Assembly (NCBI GenBank): GCA_019614645.1
Contig: JABWDB010000006.1
Location: forward strand, 6,448,001-6,512,000
DNA: 64,000 bases
Source of the DNA: Stratiolaelaps scimitus
Taxonomy: Eukaryota; Arthropoda; Arachnida; Mesostigmata; Laelapidae
Direction of reading: 5' to 3'
Both the position numbers and the translations under genes were made by a program. The notes under the pieces are model-generated. The model was not told where the DNA came from and searched no databases. It was given only the letters and a program-made list of their open reading frames with translations. Shown here one piece after another: positions 59,839 to 64,000 of this stretch (the first letter of the stretch is position 1; each line of letters begins with the position of its first letter).

Positions 59839-62800
59839 GTAAGGCCACCGAGGCCATCGCCACGGGGGTTTGGACAGGACCGTCGGGGCCGGTTGCCCCC
59901 GACCCTGTGATCCAAGATGGACTGTTCCGATCTCTTTTGCTATGCTTCGTTCTATATGCCTTCTCTGCCGTTCCCTGCAACTATGCTACAGGCTAGACTT
60001 CGGGGTCTGTTCGGGGTGCTGCATACACCGAAAGGCAGCAGCACCGGCAGCAGTAGCCCTGCTTGCTGCCCACCACAACGTGGTGGCGCGCCCTGACTGC
60101 TAGAGAACAGCAGAGTACAGGAGTGGTCCTTGTGGGGAGGTGGGGTTAGATGGGGGGGTAAGCGAGTGACGTAGCGGACAACATTGAATCGAGGCAGGCG
60201 AACAGGGGACGTGGGTGGCCTCGGGTGCTGGCAGAGCGACTGATGCTGCCGGGAGTTCGGGCCGCCGGGAGCGATGGAGGCCGAGGCCACCGGTTTGCTG
60301 CTGCTGTTGCTGCGAACAATATCGGGTTGCGTGGACGACGTGATAGCAGGCACATACCAAGCGGCCGGTCGACGGTGGCGGAGGAACATCTCGGCATCAG
60401 GGGAAGCCGAGGCGAAGCTAGGCGGGACACAACCACCAACACCACCGCCACCATCCTCACGACTACCCCCGACTACCACGACGGTTGCCGTCACCACTAT
60501 CCGAACGACACTGTTGCTTCCCATAATCATGTTAGAAGATATTACGGCTTCCTTCGACAGAAATACCCGCGACGATCGCACCCCACCACCCCTCGGGTCC
60601 TCTACGCTGACCGGGAGTTATATTGAATAAAGCGTTAGAATCACTGCTTTGCACCATGATCGTCCTTGGTACGGGTACAGGTTTAGGACCAAGATGCGCC
60701 GAAGAAAATAAAAGATTACGCCAAAGTCCGACTATCGCTGGCAACAAAAGTGGACGTCAACGCTCAGTGTTTCATCTACTTATGCTGGCCACCACGAAGC
60801 GTCAGGATAGTTCCTCATACACCGTTTGTATTTCCGATCGGGATTGATATTATGAGTATGGTTGATATTGCTATGTTGTGAAAACAATGGCCACATATAT
60901 ATATATACATTTTTTTTTAAAAACACACAATAATACGGAATACAAGTATGCATCTATATATGTAAGGATTTTAATAAATTACGTTCTGGTAGAAATTCAA
61001 ATACGCTTCAAGCTTGGCAGGCTCATTCCCTCGTCGATTCCGCATCTGTACATTTGCTCGCCTCTTTGTTGCCCATTGGCAATGGAATTTCAGATACTTC
61101 GAACTATGGGTACCAAACACGTGCACATCCGACCTCGTCTTCCTCTTCACTGTTTTCGTGCTGGAAAAGGCGCAACTGAGAAGATGAAGTGAAAGCGGGA
61201 GTCCGCAGCCTGCGCAAGCGTCTGTCGAAAATGGGTTACATGTAAGGAACGTTCCGGGCTGCCGGGAGAGGCGGACGACAACGACGAATTTCTCGATATT
61301 TTGGAGTGAACATGAGGCCCGGTCAGCTCGAGTAGCCTAATCAAGTATAGTGCGCCTTCTGCACGAGCTGGGAAATTTGTCAAAGGGAGGAAATGGGCGT
61401 CACATGAACTTATTGAAAACGCCATTGACATTGGTCTCATCATTAGCTTGTTTGCGCCAAACGAGGAAGAAGTACATATCTGTGCAGAATTGTTACGGAA
61501 GATGAAATACTGCTGTTTTACGATAATGCCCGATGCAAAAAGGAGTGACTAAACTCAGAAATTATAGCCAATAAGATAATGCTGTTCATTTGGTGGCTCG
61601 TTAGAAGGGCGCGTTGTGTTATGAACTGCTCAGATTTGATGGACCGGTCAACACATAGCGTTGCTAAAGACAATTAACAGGACAGCAAAGGGCAGCGCGG
61701 ATTGGCAAAGGGCAGCCGGAACAATAATAATATTGTAACACTACCCATGTTGCTTTGGCTACCCGCCATACTGTAACTGACCTTTATTTTAAAATGCTTT
61801 CCCGCTTGGCGTATACCTCAAATACTGCTTCATCAGATTACCTATTCAGAGTAATGGATAAACGCGGCCTGAACACCTCCGAAAGTATAATAATATCAGT
61901 ATTTATCCTAGTTAATATTGAATACATTTTAACGTCTAGATAACGCCGCCAAATTCAAATACGTCTGCGACAATCGACGTTGTTCACACTCCCCGCAAAC
62001 GCGTTCTGTTCGCGTTTTTCACCTACTTCAAAAGCTATGATTGGTGTTCTTTGTTTCTCATCGTTTATAGCTCCAAGCGATATAGTAGGTGAATAGGTCT
62101 TTTGTACCTTCATCCAGAGCCTTCTTTATTCAAACATACAGTAGTTAGAAATTTCTAGGGATTATGGGGGGGGGGGGAGGGGGGGTCGACAATGTCCCGA
62201 GGAAGGCGATGGCATTGCCTCTCTGCACAGCGAGGGACACGCGCTGCAGGAGGAAATAGCCAGCGCGCTTGTCCCTGGTCTTTTGTATGTTTGTCCTGAG
62301 GGAAATGAATAGCACAGAGTATTTGTCTCTGATTCGATCTCTTCCAGTCGTGCGTCGAGATAACGCGCACTGGAGCTAGATGAACCGTCTAGTGTACAGA
62401 TGTTTGCAGAAGCTATCCATCTCGTGTATATCACGCTTGTCCATACTCGTTTATACTTGCGTCGCAAAATACGTGCGATTTATTCGCTGGTGCTATTTTT
62501 GTGATTGCTTATGTTTAGTGAGCGTTCGACTGGGATGTCTACGTGCGTGTGCAGTGCGTGCAATATTGATTTGAATTCGTCTAGCTCGTTGTCGGTTAGT
62601 GTACCGTCCCAAATCACGTTCGTTCTTCCAGAGCGTTTTGCAGTGGCATTTTTGCGCGTATCGAAATAGGTGATAGAATGCCAAGTGGGTCAGACATCTT
62701 GGCCATGCGTTTAAATAGCGAACGTTTTGAGGGTTCAAGTGTTTGGACGGCGTTTTCAAGATGAACGCCGGCGGTGAGTAAATTTCATTTAATGCCCAAG

Positions 62801-64000
62801 AATTTGTGTTTCCCGAGACCACTTTAGTGTTATTTGAGGTGTTGCTCAAATTAATTCTCCCAAAAGCTTAGAATTCGTAGACCATTTTTCCAAAGGGAAT
62901 TAAATAGTCTAGTTCGGCAACAAACGGTTTGTTTCTAGGATAAAGCTTCTCTTGCTGTTCTAAGTGATACTTTATCCCGTCACAGTGCAGCTACAAGGAC
63001 TACAGATTAGGCCGAAGCCCACTGTAGACCAGAATTCTCTGATGGGAGCATCCGGATTAGCAGATGATTTCCCCTGCCTCCTATGGATCGCAGTTTCTGG
63101 GTGGGCTGCTGTCAAAGAATTGGCTCTGTCATTGTCAACCGCTGCTAATAGGCAGCGCATTGCATTGCGCTGTGTGTTGAAACGGGCTTGTAAACTCTTG
63201 CTGCTATTTCTTAACTGTGATCGCTCGTTCGAATTCTCGTAGCTCCCTTTCGTGGTGCTCATGTTTTGAGATTGTGGAACACTCACTTGAGCTCTGAATC
63301 TCCTGACTGGGAGAGATGTTGGTCAGCGATGGTGATTGCGGTGACAACTTGTGGCGGGCGCTTCCGAGAACTTCTGACACCACTGTGACGAATGCACCTA
63401 TATTACCTATTCAGATTAATGGAACGCGATTGACACTATAATGATTGAGATCTGTTCATTCCTTCAAAATATGCAGCAATTGAAACTTACTAGAACAATG
63501 TACATCACTTATGTATCGACGTAAGATTTTTTCGCCACTCATTTATTTTAATGTACTGGAAGGGACTTACCATCAAATGTCATACCTGTGGGTTGAAGCG
63601 ACATATCGAAGGTGTTTCTGTCTGGCTCTGTCCTGATTAACGCAAAGACGAATTGTATATATCGACTCGTGTGTTATTCTCCGGAACCACTAGAGTGAAT
63701 TGGCATCAAGCCAACATAGTTTCTACTTACCTCCTTTTGCTGACGTCGGGTCGACCTACCTTGTCTGTTTAATGTGTAATGTGCACCGCTTGTGCTGTGC
63801 AGCTGGACCACAACGCCGTTGGACAGACGAAGACGTCGTGCTAACTACAGAGTATCCGGAGTGCCACGCGCCTCTGGTGTTCAACGGCGCCACGCAGACC
63901 CGCAGTAGAGCTGCGAATGATGTGTTTTAAAAAAAGCTTCGTTTGCGCCAACTTCCCTAACACTCTGTACACGAGCTGGCAGTTAATGTCCTTTCCAGTA
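59839..64000. other. GC-rich then A/T-rich non-coding stretch; interrupted G run
   Basis: Between 59.85 and 60.65 kb, long open frames overlap on both strands (209 codons minus at 59952-60581; 133 and 118 codons plus). The DNA is rich in CAC/GTG and GC, so coding strand cannot be decided. G12-A-G7 lies at 62166-62185. (TA)n is near 60896-60908. The last 3 kb show nothing recognisable. Confidence 0.4.

Noticed and set aside
59952..60581. A 209-codon minus-strand frame
   Set aside because: The region is CAC/GTG-rich and plus-strand frames of 133 and 118 codons cover the same DNA; the coding strand cannot be chosen.

Overview
The window looks like gene-poor DNA from an invertebrate animal, most likely an arthropod; a chelicerate such as a mite is possible but unproven. 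The reasons are the mix of transposable elements (Ty3/gypsy, mariner and CR1/jockey-type LINE), abundant (TA)n, (CT)n and trinucleotide microsatellites, long G homopolymers, and the absence of any compact operon-like or long single-exon host gene. No tRNA, rRNA, CRISPR array or bacterial-type feature was seen.

The one unambiguous gene-bearing unit is a complete 5,000-bp Ty3/gypsy LTR retrotransposon on the minus strand at 42710-47709. It has two 171-bp LTRs that differ at one base, a perfect 5-bp target duplication (ATACG), a tRNA-Ser-like primer binding site, a polypurine tract and one intact Gag-Pol frame. The frame holds zinc knuckles, aspartic protease, reverse transcriptase, RNase H and integrase. 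It appears to be a very recent insertion.

Older mobile elements lie around it. There is a decayed mariner at about 25500-26632 (minus), with its transposase split over several frames and catalytic residues lost. A cluster at 32350-34430 holds a broken LINE reverse transcriptase, a seven-unit 27-bp minisatellite and a second mariner end. A gypsy RNase H remnant lies at 37237-37569 (plus). A pair of very short retroposon-like insertions (2375-2531 and 27769-27823) share a core sequence and have their own 18-bp and 13-bp target duplications; I do not recognise this family. Two long palindromes with (TA)n centres lie at 3994-4110 and 35874-36014.

Host coding evidence is weak. Five minus-strand open blocks between 22309 and 9596 (22120-22309, 19483-19611, 12880-13161, 11374-11446, 9596-9753) have plausible splice sites and join in compatible phase. 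They could be one gene with large introns, but the product is unrecognised. Further isolated exon candidates are at 24902-25040 (+), 56557-56703 (-), 56139-56311 (-) and 59779-59838 (+). GC-rich islands at about 13.9-17.3, 20.9-21.7, 48.0-48.6, 57.5-57.95 and 59.1-60.7 kb carry overlapping open frames on both strands and may be first exons, UTRs or promoters. Everything else reads as intron or intergenic sequence.
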